64,000 nt of DNA from JALQUL01 sp964556425. Its GTDB lineage: Bacteria > Pseudomonadota > Gammaproteobacteria > Burkholderiales > Burkholderiaceae_C. Location of the stretch: the NCBI GenBank assembly GCA_964556425.1, contig CAZKWC010000002.1, positions 39,506 to 103,505 on the forward strand, given 5' to 3'. Made by a program: the position numbers and the translations under genes. Positions 16,728 through 25,470 of the stretch are shown piece by piece. Below the pieces are notes generated by a model. It made no database searches. It saw nothing but the letters and a program-made list of their open reading frames with translations, and had not been told where the DNA came from. Position 1 is the first letter of the stretch, and each line of letters opens with the position of its first letter.

Positions 16728-19106
16728 TCAACTATAAATTTTCATTAAAGTGGTTTGAGCACTAATTTTGACTGCTTTTGATTTACCCACTACAGCTGGG
16801 CTACATCGGGTGTAAGCCCCTTTACTATCCAGCAACCAAGCATCGGTATTATCTTGTAAATATAGGTCAAGTGCCTCATCGACAATTTTTTTACGTAGCA
16901 CTGGGTCATTGACCGGCCAAGCCGTTTCAACTCGCCTGAGCATATTACGATTCATCCAATCGGCACTCGATAAATACAAACATTCAAGGCCGTTATTTAC
17001 AAAATAAAAAACTCTAGAGTGTTCTAAAAATCGACCAATCACTGACCTCACTCTAATATTTTCTGTAAGACCTGGCACTTGTGGTGCCAACATACAAGCG
17101 CCTCTAATAATTAAGTCAATTTGAACACCCGCCTGCCCAGCCTGCACCAAGGCCTTAATTAAGTCAAGGTCAGTAAGGGAGTTCATTTTAATAATGGCTT
17201 TAGCCGGCAAACCCGCTAATGCAGTTTGCGCTAATTGATGCAAGGCCTCGACAATTTTTTTATGCAAGGTAAAAGGGGCTACCCACAATTGTTTAAGTGG
17301 CGGCATTTTACTTAAGCTTGCCAACTGCCCAAACACTTGTGTCATATCTGAGTTGATTTCAGGGTCTGCTGTAATATGGCTAAAGTCGGTATAGAGTTTG
17401 GCTGTTTTAGCGTTGTAATTGCCAGTTGATAAATGACAATAATGCGCTAATTTATTTTTTTCACGGCGGGTAATACTTAGCATTTTGGCATGGGTTTTTA
17501 AGCCTACCACCCCATACACGACTTGGGCTCCAATCGCCTCTAACATTTCAGCCCAATTAATATTGGCTTCTTCATCAAAGCGGGCTTTTAACTCCACTAC
17601 CACCAATACCTCTTTGCCTCTACGCACTGCTTCTCGTAATAAATCCATTAACTCAGAGTGAGTACCGGTGCGATAAATAGTTTGACGAATGGCTAACACG
17701 TCTGGGTCATACACTGCTTCTCTTAAAAAATGCAAAACGCCATCAAAACTCTCATACGGCTGATGAATTAATATATCGCCTTGTTTGAGCTGTTCAAATA
17801 TATTTTGATTTTTTTGAGTAAAAGCAGCTTGGCTTGCTTGAAAAGGAGTAAACAATAAATCTTCTCGGCCAGCTAAATCTATTAGCTGCATTAAACGGCC
17901 TAAGTTCACTGGACCATGCACTCTAAATAAAGCAGTGTTGGGTAATTTAAATTGTTTAAGCAAAAAGTCTGATAAAGAACTAGGACATCCAGCCGAAACT
18001 TCTAATCGAACCGCCTGACCAAAATTTCTCACTTCTAAGCCACGGCGTAATGCCATTCTTAAATTTTCGACATCATCATCATCAACCGATAGATCTGAAT
18101 TACGGGTCACGCGAAATTGAGAAAATTCTAATACTTCACGCCCAGGGAATAAATCTTCTAGATGAGCTCTAATCACACTCGATAAAGTGACCACTAAGAA
18201 CTGTTTACCACTCATTTTGGCTGGCATAGCAATAATGCGGGGTAATACTCGTGGCACCTTCACAATAGCAATGTCGTTTTGCCTACCAAAAGCATCTTTG
18301 CCACCTAGTCGAACAATAAAATTTAACGATTTATTGGCGACCATTGGAAAGGGGTGCGCTGGGTCTAAACCTACAGGCAATAATAGAGGGCGCACTTCAT
18401 TTTGAAAATAGGATTTAACCCATTTTCTTTGCTCAGCATCTCGCTTGCCATGGGGCAAAATTTTGATACCCGCTTTATTAAGTGATTCGTATAAATGATC
18501 ATTAAAAACAGAATATTGCTCTGCTACTAAACTCGCTGTTTTTACCATCAATTCTTCAAACTCTGAAGGCTGATCTTCTTGATGATTGGTGATAGCTTCA
18601 AATTTGGCTAAATGTGGTGCTACCCTTACCTCAAAAAACTCATCTAAGTTATTGGAAACAATACATAAATAACGTAGTCTTTCGAGAAGTGGCACGTCTT
18701 TTCTTTTGGCCCAATCGAGCACCCGAGTATTAAATGCCAACAAAGAAGAATCTCGGTCTAACAAAGGTAAAGCCGATTCTAGGTGAATCGGCGTTTTATC
18801 CTCAAGTGAACGAGTAGGCTCAGCACTGGCGTCATCAGCTGTGAATGTAGATGACGCAATTTGATTGTCGTGCTGATTGGCAGTGCTATCACTTACTTCT
18901 TGTGAATTATCTGTAACTGCTACCAAAGCCGCTGGCACTTCTGCTAGCTCTGATGGAGTAGTGATATTGGATTGTTTAGACTTTGCCCGAGCGTTAACGT
19001 TAGCGTTAACAGAAGCATCAGCAGCTTTCTTAGCGACAGTTGCTGACACTGGTTTTTTTTTAACGGTTGGAGTGGATGGCGTTTGAGCCGTTTTTCGAAT
19101 TGTCAT
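16728..19106 (-). CDS. ppk1: Polyphosphate kinase 1
   Basis: 792 aa. Makes polyphosphate from ATP reversibly through a phospho-histidine. The family core begins around residue 114 (LLDRDSSLLAFNTRVLDWA, NNLDEFFEVRVAPH), includes the catalytic-His motif GLKTHAKMLSITRRE with CHLSTGNYNAKTAKLYTDF, and the second His motif RFLEHSRVFYF. About 110 N-terminal residues are an extra low-complexity Lys/Ala/Ser/Thr region absent from PPK1 of usual ~690 aa size. ATG at 19106 has GAGG 8 nt upstream and no good internal start, so the extension appears real. It has its own PHO box. Confidence 0.95.
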   Translation of the reverse strand: MTIRKTAQTPSTPTVKKKPVSATVAKKAADASVNANVNARAKSKQSNITTPSELAEVPAALVAVTDNSQEVSDSTANQHDNQIASSTFTADDASAEPTRSLEDKTPIHLESALPLLDRDSSLLAFNTRVLDWAKRKDVPLLERLRYLCIVSNNLDEFFEVRVAPHLAKFEAITNHQEDQPSEFEELMVKTASLVAEQYSVFNDHLYESLNKAGIKILPHGKRDAEQRKWVKSYFQNEVRPLLLPVGLDPAHPFPMVANKSLNFIVRLGGKDAFGRQNDIAIVKVPRVLPRIIAMPAKMSGKQFLVVTLSSVIRAHLEDLFPGREVLEFSQFRVTRNSDLSVDDDDVENLRMALRRGLEVRNFGQAVRLEVSAGCPSSLSDFLLKQFKLPNTALFRVHGPVNLGRLMQLIDLAGREDLLFTPFQASQAAFTQKNQNIFEQLKQGDILIHQPYESFDGVLHFLREAVYDPDVLAIRQTIYRTGTHSELMDLLREAVRRGKEVLVVVELKARFDEEANINWAEMLEAIGAQVVYGVVGLKTHAKMLSITRREKNKLAHYCHLSTGNYNAKTAKLYTDFSHITADPEINSDMTQVFGQLASLSKMPPLKQLWVAPFTLHKKIVEALHQLAQTALAGLPAKAIIKMNSLTDLDLIKALVQAGQAGVQIDLIIRGACMLAPQVPGLTENIRVRSVIGRFLEHSRVFYFVNNGLECLYLSSADWMNRNMLRRVETAWPVNDPVLRKKIVDEALDLYLQDNTDAWLLDSKGAYTRCSPAVVGKSKAVKISAQTTLMKIYS

Positions 19107-19126
19107 TGATAAACCTCTAATCCCCT

Positions 19127-19159
19127 ATTATGTAAACTTTAAATGACAATACTGTGACA
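19127..19159 (-). promoter_or_regulatory. PHO box and -10 element of ppk1
   Basis: On the minus strand TGTCACAGTAT (19149-19159) is followed by TGTCATTT (19141-19148): two TGTCA half-sites exactly 11 bp apart, as for PhoB. CATAAT (19127-19132) follows about 9-10 nt later as a likely -10. So ppk1 should be induced by phosphate limitation independently of the upstream lipid operon. Confidence 0.78.
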
Positions 19160-19184
19160 AGAAAACAAAACATGTATCTGTTTG

Positions 19185-20258
19185 TCATACTTGGCTTAAA
19201 TCCAATGCTTTAGATACTTCTAATGGCTGGGGAGTTTTAGCTGGCACTAAAAAATCAATAAATTGTTGACCTGCTTTGTCCCAAGAGAATCGCTCTGCAT
19301 GCTGACGCGCATTCCAACGTGAAATTTTCAGTGCCTTTGCCCATGCCACTTTTAAATCAAGGTCCATTACCCCGCCTTGTATATTGCTTGGGTCATCGCC
19401 CAACACGGCCAATGGGCCATCGACTGGATAGGCTGCTACTGGTGTGCCGCATGCCATAGCTTCCAACATGACCAAGCCAAATGTATCGGCTTTACTTGGA
19501 AATACTAAAACATCAGCGCTTGCATAAATTTTGGCTAATTGTGGACGTTTTAAAATACCTAACCATTTCACGTTTGGATATTTAGCCTTTAAACTATTTT
19601 CGAGTGGTCCCACTCCTACCACCACTTTACTGCCAGGTATATCCATCTTTAAAAAAGCTTCAATATTTTTTTCGTAAGATAGTCGGCCAACAAATAAAGA
19701 AACAGGTTGGGTTTGCTCACCTAGCATAGGGTCAATAAACGCTTGTGATTGATACTGAAATAAATCAGTATCGACACCATGGGTCCAAGAACGTAAATTT
19801 TTAAAGCGCAACTTTTCTAAATGCTGATAAACATCTACCGTAGGCACCATTACACCTGAAGATGCGCCATGGAAATGTCTAAATACAATATACCCCAGCC
19901 ACACTGGCAAACCCACTGCCGCTTTTAAAATTTCCGGAAACTTAGTATGAAATGCAGTGGTAAACGCTAACTTATTTTTAATACAGTAAGCCCTTGCCGC
20001 CCATCCTAAAGGACCTTCTGTGGCGATATGAATGCAGTCGGCATTACTAGCTTGCATGATTTTAAAAACCTGTTTTTTAGGACTGATCGCCAAATCAATT
20101 CCCGCATAACCAGGACACGGGCGAGTTTTAAATAAACTCGGATCTATGACTTCAACTTCATGGCCGGTTTTTTTAACATAGGATAATAACTCGACTAAAG
20201 TAGTCACCACACCATTGACCTGTGGATGCCAAGCATCCGTAACTAATAATAATTTCAT
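19185..20258 (-). CDS. agt: GT4-family glycosyltransferase, probable Agt of glycolipid synthesis
   Basis: 357 aa. GT-B fold: N-terminal VTDAWHPQVNGVVTTL nucleotide-sugar family signature and C-terminal PSKADTFGLVMLEAMACGTPVAAYPVDGP donor-binding block with the EX7E-type motif. Members next to a PlcP phosphoesterase (Agt) add sugars to diacylglycerol to make glycolipids at low phosphate; that assignment rests on the neighbourhood. The start ATG overlaps the plcP stop by 4 bp (ATGA), indicating coupling. ppk1 follows 78 bp downstream. Could also be another GT4 mannosyl or glucosyltransferase. Confidence 0.8.
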   Translation of the reverse strand: MKLLLVTDAWHPQVNGVVTTLVELLSYVKKTGHEVEVIDPSLFKTRPCPGYAGIDLAISPKKQVFKIMQASNADCIHIATEGPLGWAARAYCIKNKLAFTTAFHTKFPEILKAAVGLPVWLGYIVFRHFHGASSGVMVPTVDVYQHLEKLRFKNLRSWTHGVDTDLFQYQSQAFIDPMLGEQTQPVSLFVGRLSYEKNIEAFLKMDIPGSKVVVGVGPLENSLKAKYPNVKWLGILKRPQLAKIYASADVLVFPSKADTFGLVMLEAMACGTPVAAYPVDGPLAVLGDDPSNIQGGVMDLDLKVAWAKALKISRWNARQHAERFSWDKAGQQFIDFLVPAKTPQPLEVSKALDLSQV

Positions 20259-21229
20259 ATTTCTATTCCTTGATTGTGCAGGCTTGTTGAATGCATAACA
20301 GGTTGACGAATACTGCCCAATAACTCTTCAGGTCCTGTTATTGCACTAGTTTTGTTTTTTCTCTTATGTGCCTTAGTCACATAATGAGAGCTGTCAATAA
20401 TTTCTAAACGACCATCAAAATGCTCGACCAAAGCAGTGAGACTTTCTACCCAGTCGCCATCATTGCAATATAGAACTCCGTCAATTTCACGCATTTCTGC
20501 CCTATGAATATGTCCACAGACTACGCCTTGGTGGCCTCTTTTTTTAGCCTCATGGGCTACTGCATTCTCAAAATCAGTGACATAGTTCAAGGCTTTTTTC
20601 ACCTTGTGTTTCAAAAATGCAGAGAGTGACCAATAAGGCAATCCTAGGCGGCTTCGCATGCGGTTTAAATGACGATTCACCTTCAAAGAAAACTCATACA
20701 AGTTGTCGCCTAAATAAGCCAACCACTTTGCACACTGAACCACCCCATCAAAATAATCACCGTGTATTACCCATAAACTACGACCATCGGCAGTTTGATG
20801 CACCGCTTCTTCTAGCACTTCAATATCACCGAACTGATGACCTGTAAATGCCCTTGCAAACTCATCGTGATTGCCAGGCACAAAAATTACTTTGCAACCC
20901 TTTCGAGCTCTTCTTAATAATTTTTGCAAAACGTCATTGTGGCTTTGTGGCCAAAACCAACGCTTTCTTAATTGCCATCCATCAATAATGTCACCTACCA
21001 AATACAGATGATCACTCTCATGGTGTTTTAAAAATTCGAGTAAGGCATCGGCTTGACAACCAGGTGTGCCTAAATGCAAATCAGAAATAAAAATAGTTCT
21101 ATATTTTTTACTTGCGGATGAATTTTTAGTCAAAGTATCAGAGGCTAAAGGGTCTTGAATGGGCTCTTGTACCATCCAAGTCTTTACATCTCGTAATTGG
21201 GTAAAAGTAGGTAAGCCGCTTAACATCAT
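20255..21229 (-). CDS. plcP: PlcP-type metallophosphoesterase (phospholipase C-like, lipid remodelling)
   Basis: 324 aa. Calcineurin-like phosphoesterase with SDLHLG (Asp50, His52), VGDIIDGW (Asp80), PGNHDEF (Asn120, His121), IHGDYFD and CGHIH. The run LVGDIIDGWQLRKRWFWPQ plus SHNDVLQKLLRRARKG is characteristic of the PlcP enzymes that release diacylglycerol from phospholipids at low phosphate; LpxH-like UDP-2,3-diacylglucosamine hydrolase is the related alternative. About 40 N-terminal residues precede the domain. It starts inside the olsB stop (TAATG) and overlaps agt by 4 bp, so the three genes form one translationally coupled operon. Function in this organism is inferred. Confidence 0.85.
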   Translation of the reverse strand: MMLSGLPTFTQLRDVKTWMVQEPIQDPLASDTLTKNSSASKKYRTIFISDLHLGTPGCQADALLEFLKHHESDHLYLVGDIIDGWQLRKRWFWPQSHNDVLQKLLRRARKGCKVIFVPGNHDEFARAFTGHQFGDIEVLEEAVHQTADGRSLWVIHGDYFDGVVQCAKWLAYLGDNLYEFSLKVNRHLNRMRSRLGLPYWSLSAFLKHKVKKALNYVTDFENAVAHEAKKRGHQGVVCGHIHRAEMREIDGVLYCNDGDWVESLTALVEHFDGRLEIIDSSHYVTKAHKRKNKTSAITGPEELLGSIRQPVMHSTSLHNQGIEI

Positions 21230-22152
21230 TAGCCTAAAAAGTGTTTTCTATAACGCTCGGGTAAATCAGCAAGTCTTGCCATAATGGGCAGGTCTGCTGT
21301 ATTAAAATCTTTATCCCATGCTGGAGCGCCTAATACCTTTGCTCCCATTCTTAAATAACCTTTAATTAAAGGGGGTGGTTCGACTTTTAAATCGCCTACA
21401 TCTTCTTCTAGGGGAAGTGGGCAATAGGCTTTCACTAAATGCTGCTCTTGAGCCAAATAATTCTTTTTTAATTGATGCCAAATTGCGCTGGCTGCATGAC
21501 CGTTTTTATGGCCTGGGGTTTGCATAGGAATACTGGCACAACCCACCATACTTTCAAATCGATTGATGTCCATGAACTTAAATAATGCAGAGCCTAAGGT
21601 CATAATGACCCCTCCGCTACGATGGTCAGGGTGTACACAACTACGACCTAGCTCAACCATTTTTTTACGGTAGTTTTTGAGTGGCGATAAATCAAACTCA
21701 TCTTCTGAATACAACCTACCAATTCGCTTAGCTTGTAAAGGTGGTAATACTCGATAAGTGCCCACTACTTGACCTGTGTGGGTTTCTTTGACAATGAGAT
21801 GTTCACAATAATCATCAAACTCATCTTTGTCTAAATTTTGATCTAAATTATTAATAGGCTCAGGGCAAGAGCCATTAGAATCAAGTACTGAATTACCACG
21901 AATATTGGCACCAAATTCAGTTGCAAAAATATCATATCGCAAACGTTGAGCTGCTCTCACCTCGTCTAAATGAACTGCCCAAGAGGCTTTATAACTCAAC
22001 TCCTTCACCAACTCTGGTGAGCTAGTAGTTGAATTTTGCGCTAACTCAATAGCGACAGTTTTTTGAGCTTGCGCTTGACTTTGCTGACGCTTAACGACTC
22101 TAAAAAATGATGCAGAGCGTTGCTCAAATTCATTTAAGTTTGACTCACTCAT
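21229..22152 (-). CDS. olsB: OlsB-like L-ornithine N-alpha-acyltransferase (ornithine lipid synthesis)
   Basis: 307 aa from ATG at 22152, which has TTGGAG 7 nt upstream; the upstream in-frame TTG is part of that ribosome-binding site. The protein is a GNAT-fold hemolysin/OlsB acyltransferase: LRYDIFATEFGA, VGTYRVLPP, ELGRSCVHPDHRSGGVIMTLGSALFKFM (in part) and a C-terminal GYLRMGAKVLGAPAWDKDFNTAD segment. OlsB joins a 3-hydroxyacyl chain to ornithine to make lyso-ornithine lipid, a phosphorus-free membrane lipid. No olsA is in the window. The first ~45 residues are a hydrophilic extension. First gene of olsB-plcP-agt; I see no convincing PHO box before it. Confidence 0.85.
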   Translation of the reverse strand: MSESNLNEFEQRSASFFRVVKRQQSQAQAQKTVAIELAQNSTTSSPELVKELSYKASWAVHLDEVRAAQRLRYDIFATEFGANIRGNSVLDSNGSCPEPINNLDQNLDKDEFDDYCEHLIVKETHTGQVVGTYRVLPPLQAKRIGRLYSEDEFDLSPLKNYRKKMVELGRSCVHPDHRSGGVIMTLGSALFKFMDINRFESMVGCASIPMQTPGHKNGHAASAIWHQLKKNYLAQEQHLVKAYCPLPLEEDVGDLKVEPPPLIKGYLRMGAKVLGAPAWDKDFNTADLPIMARLADLPERYRKHFLG

Positions 22153-22593
22153 GATGAACTCCAAGTTGTATGGGGTATGTCAATCATGGACCTGCATAGT
22201 GAAACTTCAATTGCAAATTAATGGCATTCATATGACACTGACAAAGTGTTGCGCAGTTTACACAGACTTACAAAACGGTCAGCTTTTTTATCATTTTTTT
22301 AATTCGGGGGCTTGAATTTACTGCGGTAAATCCTTATTTTGAGTCTTTATAAAACTCTAGTTCAACAGGTTCATTTCAAGAACTGTTTATATCAATACCA
22401 ACTCACGTTGTGGGGTCAGATTGGCTTAGACCTTAATGCAGATTGCAACACTAATAGCCGTTGTTAGTGTTTACCAATCTGCCCTATTCGTTCTGCCAAA
22501 ATAGGGACTAAAACGACTTGAATTACAAACTTATTGTTTTTATTGCTAGAGTTTTAACAATTTTTTTATCCTTATTGCTTTGGAGTTATTCTT
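22153..22593. promoter_or_regulatory. Divergent olsB/degP intergenic region with two adjacent hairpins
   Basis: The 441-bp region holds two strong stem-loops on the degP side. One spans 22438-22482: GCAGATTG with CAATCTGC, and inside it AACACTAA with TTAGTGTT. The other spans 22482-22506: CCCTATT with AATAGGG, sharing one base with the first. They lie 87-156 nt before the degP ATG, which has TTGGAG 8 nt upstream. They could form a regulated degP leader or an independent small RNA. On the olsB side I see single TGTCA motifs but no 11-bp direct repeat. Confidence 0.5.
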
Positions 22594-24039
22594 ATGCAGT
22601 TTTTAAAGATTTCTAGCATTAGCAGCTTACTAAGAGTGTTGGCTTTAACGAGTGCTTTCATTTTTACCTCGGCAAGTTTTGCACAAACCAACCCGCGTGG
22701 TTTGCCCGACTTTACCGAACTCGTAGAACAAGTAGGGCCCTCTGTTGTCAATATCAAAGTATTTGAAAAAGCCAATTCCCAAAGAAATCAAAGAGGCTCT
22801 CCCGACCCGCAAATGCAAGATTTTTTACGCCGTTTTTTTGGTGAGGATTTTGCCCCTAGCCCTAGAAATCCGAATCGACCAGGGCCTAAAAATTCCGAAG
22901 AAAAAATCAATAGTGGGCAAGGCTCCGGATTTATTATTAGCGCTGACGGCCTTGTCATGACCAATGCGCATGTGGTTGAAAACGCTGATGAAGTTTTGGT
23001 CACACTAACTGATAAACGTGAGTTAAAAGCAAAAGTTTTAGGTTCCGATAAAGCCTCAGATATTGCAGTGTTAAAAGTAGAAGCGAAAAATTTGCCCGCC
23101 GTTAAAATTGGTGACATTAACCGCCTCAAGGTTGGCGAATGGGTCATGGCCATTGGTTCTCCGTTTGGCTTAGAAAACTCGGTGACGGCAGGCATAGTAA
23201 GTGCTAAGCAACGTGACACTGGCGATTTTTTACCTCACATCCAAACCGACGTGGCCATCAACCCAGGTAACTCAGGTGGCCCCCTCATTAATATGCGCGG
23301 AGAAGTGATTGGCGTTAATAGTCAAATTTATAGCCGCTCTGGTGGGTATATGGGCATTTCGTTTTCTATTCCTATTGACGAAGCCATAAGGGTTTCAGAT
23401 CAATTAAAAAATGGCGGTAAAGTAGTTAGGGGTGGAATCGGGGTAGAAATTGAATCTTTGAGCAAAGAAACCGCCGAAGCTTTAGGTCTAAAATCTGAAA
23501 ATGGAGCTTTGGTCAGAGGTGTAAAAGAAGGCTCTGCAGCTGCCTTAGCGGGTATCAAGGCAGGTGACGTCATTACTCATTTCGATGGTAAAGCACTTAA
23601 CTCTTCCAAAGATTTACCTCCTATTGTGAGAGCTATTAAACCAGGTACAAAAACCAATATTTCAATTATTCGTAATAAAACCGCTAAAACATTGCCTATT
23701 ACAGTGGCTACGCTCAATCTCAATGAAAAAACGGAAGAAACTGACAAAAAACCAGAAGCTGAATCTAAGAATATGAGCTGGGGACTCAAAGCAATTGACT
23801 TAACGAGTGCCCAACTCAGAAGCCTTAAAATTGAAGGCGGTGTGAAGGTAGATCAAGCCACCGAGCAAGCAGCTAGAGCGGGCTTAAAATCGGGTGATAT
23901 TATCGTAGGAGTCAATCAAATTGAAATAGCTAATTTAAAGCAGTTTCAACAGCTACTGGGTCAACTTGACAAATCTAAACCTATTTATGTGCAGTTTATT
24001 CGTGACGAATGGACTCGTTATACGGTTATCAAGCCTTAA
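22594..24039 (+). CDS. degP: Periplasmic serine protease, DegP/MucD (HtrA) family
   Basis: 481 aa. Envelope quality-control protease/chaperone. Signal peptide about residues 1-30 (ending ASFAQ), trypsin-like domain with His126 (TNAHVV), Asp156 (DIAVLK), Ser227 (NPGNSGGPL), then two PDZ domains (about 275-370 and 395-475). The Q-linker loop near residues 60-105 is rich in Asn, Arg and Pro, as in MucD/DegP. Transcribed divergently from olsB, behind a structured leader, and ended by a strong terminator. Symbol chosen for family; degQ or mucD would be equally acceptable. Confidence 0.93.
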   Translation: MQFLKISSISSLLRVLALTSAFIFTSASFAQTNPRGLPDFTELVEQVGPSVVNIKVFEKANSQRNQRGSPDPQMQDFLRRFFGEDFAPSPRNPNRPGPKNSEEKINSGQGSGFIISADGLVMTNAHVVENADEVLVTLTDKRELKAKVLGSDKASDIAVLKVEAKNLPAVKIGDINRLKVGEWVMAIGSPFGLENSVTAGIVSAKQRDTGDFLPHIQTDVAINPGNSGGPLINMRGEVIGVNSQIYSRSGGYMGISFSIPIDEAIRVSDQLKNGGKVVRGGIGVEIESLSKETAEALGLKSENGALVRGVKEGSAAALAGIKAGDVITHFDGKALNSSKDLPPIVRAIKPGTKTNISIIRNKTAKTLPITVATLNLNEKTEETDKKPEAESKNMSWGLKAIDLTSAQLRSLKIEGGVKVDQATEQAARAGLKSGDIIVGVNQIEIANLKQFQQLLGQLDKSKPIYVQFIRDEWTRYTVIKP

Positions 24040-24151
24040 GTAATGCTTATTGTTCTTCAACTTTATGCAGTCGCTGTGAATACCTCAGAGCTAAAGGCCA
24101 AGCTACTTGACTCTAGGGCACAGCCTGTATATATCTATTAAAGTCCTATAT

Positions 24152-24186
24152 GGATGTTGTGTAGTCCAACACAACATCCTTTTTTT
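24152..24186 (+). terminator. Intrinsic terminator after degP
   Basis: Perfect 11-bp stem GGATGTTGTGT (24152-24162) with ACACAACATCC (24169-24179), 6-nt loop, seven T. The remaining ~185 bp up to the transporter gene contain nothing else I can support. Confidence 0.92.
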
Positions 24187-24372
24187 ACCTTGATCTAATA
24201 TCGCTCACTGCAGGTTGGGTGTAGGTGTTGTGCGTATTGTATTTGCCACCCCAACAGCCAAGTCTTATGTTAGGGCATGGTAATTTACTACAGTACTCGC
24301 TGTTTCGCTTAGTGCCACTCTTACATAGGATACACTCTGCCAACGAATCTAAAAATTTTTACGGTTAGCTAA

Positions 24373-25308
24373 ATGCCTCACTCCATTACCCCTCGATTGG
24401 GTCCTGCCCATATAAAACTGCTTGGAATGTCTTTGTTATGGGGGGCTTCTTGGCCAATGGGTAAAGCCATTACACAAAGTATGCCGCCCCTTACTGCATC
24501 AAGTTTACGTTTTACATTGGCTGCTTTTTTATTTTTAGCTTGGCTTAGAATTTCAAAAGGACACTGGCCACAACTTAATCAAAAACAATGGCTAGCCATT
24601 ATTCTGGGAGGTGTTTTTGGTGTCTATGGCTATGGTGTTTTTTTTATGACTGGACTCCATTTGGTTCCTGCTGGGAGAGCCGCTTTAGTCGTCACTATTA
24701 ATCCGGTTTTTACCACTTTGTTAGCCGCTTGGCTTTTTAAGGAAGTGTTCACTTTAAAAGTAGCACTGGGCATGGTGGTTTCGGTACTTGGTGCTTCAAT
24801 CGTTTTAACCCATGGCGAGCCATGGCGAATTCTTACTGGCAATATTGGCATAGGTGAGTACCTACTTTTTGGTTGTATTGCTTGTTGGGTCATTTATTCT
24901 TTATTAGGCAAAAAAAGTATGCAGGGTATGGACCCACTCACTGCCTCAGCCTACACTGCTTGTGTCGGGGTATTATTTATGTGGCCTACCGCTTTATTCT
25001 TAGAGGGTATGCCACACTTAAGTAGTTTCGAAGGTCATCACATTGGCTTATTAGTGGCAATGGCAATAGGGCCAACTGTTTTGGCATATGCTTGGTATTT
25101 TGAAGGTATTGCCAAATTAGGCGCTGGTGCTGCTTCTAGTTTTATTAGTCTGGTACCTGTGTTTGGTGTTTTAATGTCTAGTCTTTGGTTGGGTGAAGAA
25201 ATTGACCACACCTTGTTAGTCGGTGGTTTATTGGCTATTGGTGGTATGGTGTTAATGAATTACGACATGGCAACCAGAAAAAGAAATCCTGTTAAAACTA
25301 TTTCTTAA
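24373..25308 (+). CDS. EamA/DMT-superfamily transporter
   Basis: 311 aa with about ten transmembrane helices and two EamA repeats (first: LLWGASWPMGKAI...ASSLRFTLAAFLFLAW; second begins near GNIGIGEYLLFGCIACWVIYSLLGKKSM). The family exports metabolites such as amino acids or nucleotide-derived compounds; the substrate is unknown. It is monocistronic, between the degP terminator and a bidirectional terminator shared with the convergent acetyltransferase gene. Confidence 0.9.
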   Translation: MPHSITPRLGPAHIKLLGMSLLWGASWPMGKAITQSMPPLTASSLRFTLAAFLFLAWLRISKGHWPQLNQKQWLAIILGGVFGVYGYGVFFMTGLHLVPAGRAALVVTINPVFTTLLAAWLFKEVFTLKVALGMVVSVLGASIVLTHGEPWRILTGNIGIGEYLLFGCIACWVIYSLLGKKSMQGMDPLTASAYTACVGVLFMWPTALFLEGMPHLSSFEGHHIGLLVAMAIGPTVLAYAWYFEGIAKLGAGAASSFISLVPVFGVLMSSLWLGEEIDHTLLVGGLLAIGGMVLMNYDMATRKRNPVKTIS

Positions 25309-25405
25309 GTAGCTGTTAGCGTTTATTTTTGTATGATGATTTTGTAATTTCAGTCAACTTCAAAGTTACAGCATGCACCAACTAGTTAGATACATTCACA
25401 CCTAG

Positions 25406-25443
25406 AAAAAAAGCCCTTTTGAGTAATTCAAAAGGGCTTTTTT
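25406..25443. terminator. Bidirectional terminator between the EamA gene and the GNAT gene
   Basis: GCCCTTTTGA (25413-25422) pairs with TCAAAAGGGC (25428-25437), 5-nt loop, seven A on the left and six T on the right; serves both converging genes. Confidence 0.9.
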
Positions 25444-25470
25444 ACATGAAATAAGAACAGCAATGCTAAC

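Noticed and set aside
22165..22270. TGTCA motifs upstream of olsB considered as a PHO box.
   Set aside because: The two TGTCA copies are 6 bp apart, not 11, and the flanks do not fit a PhoB site.
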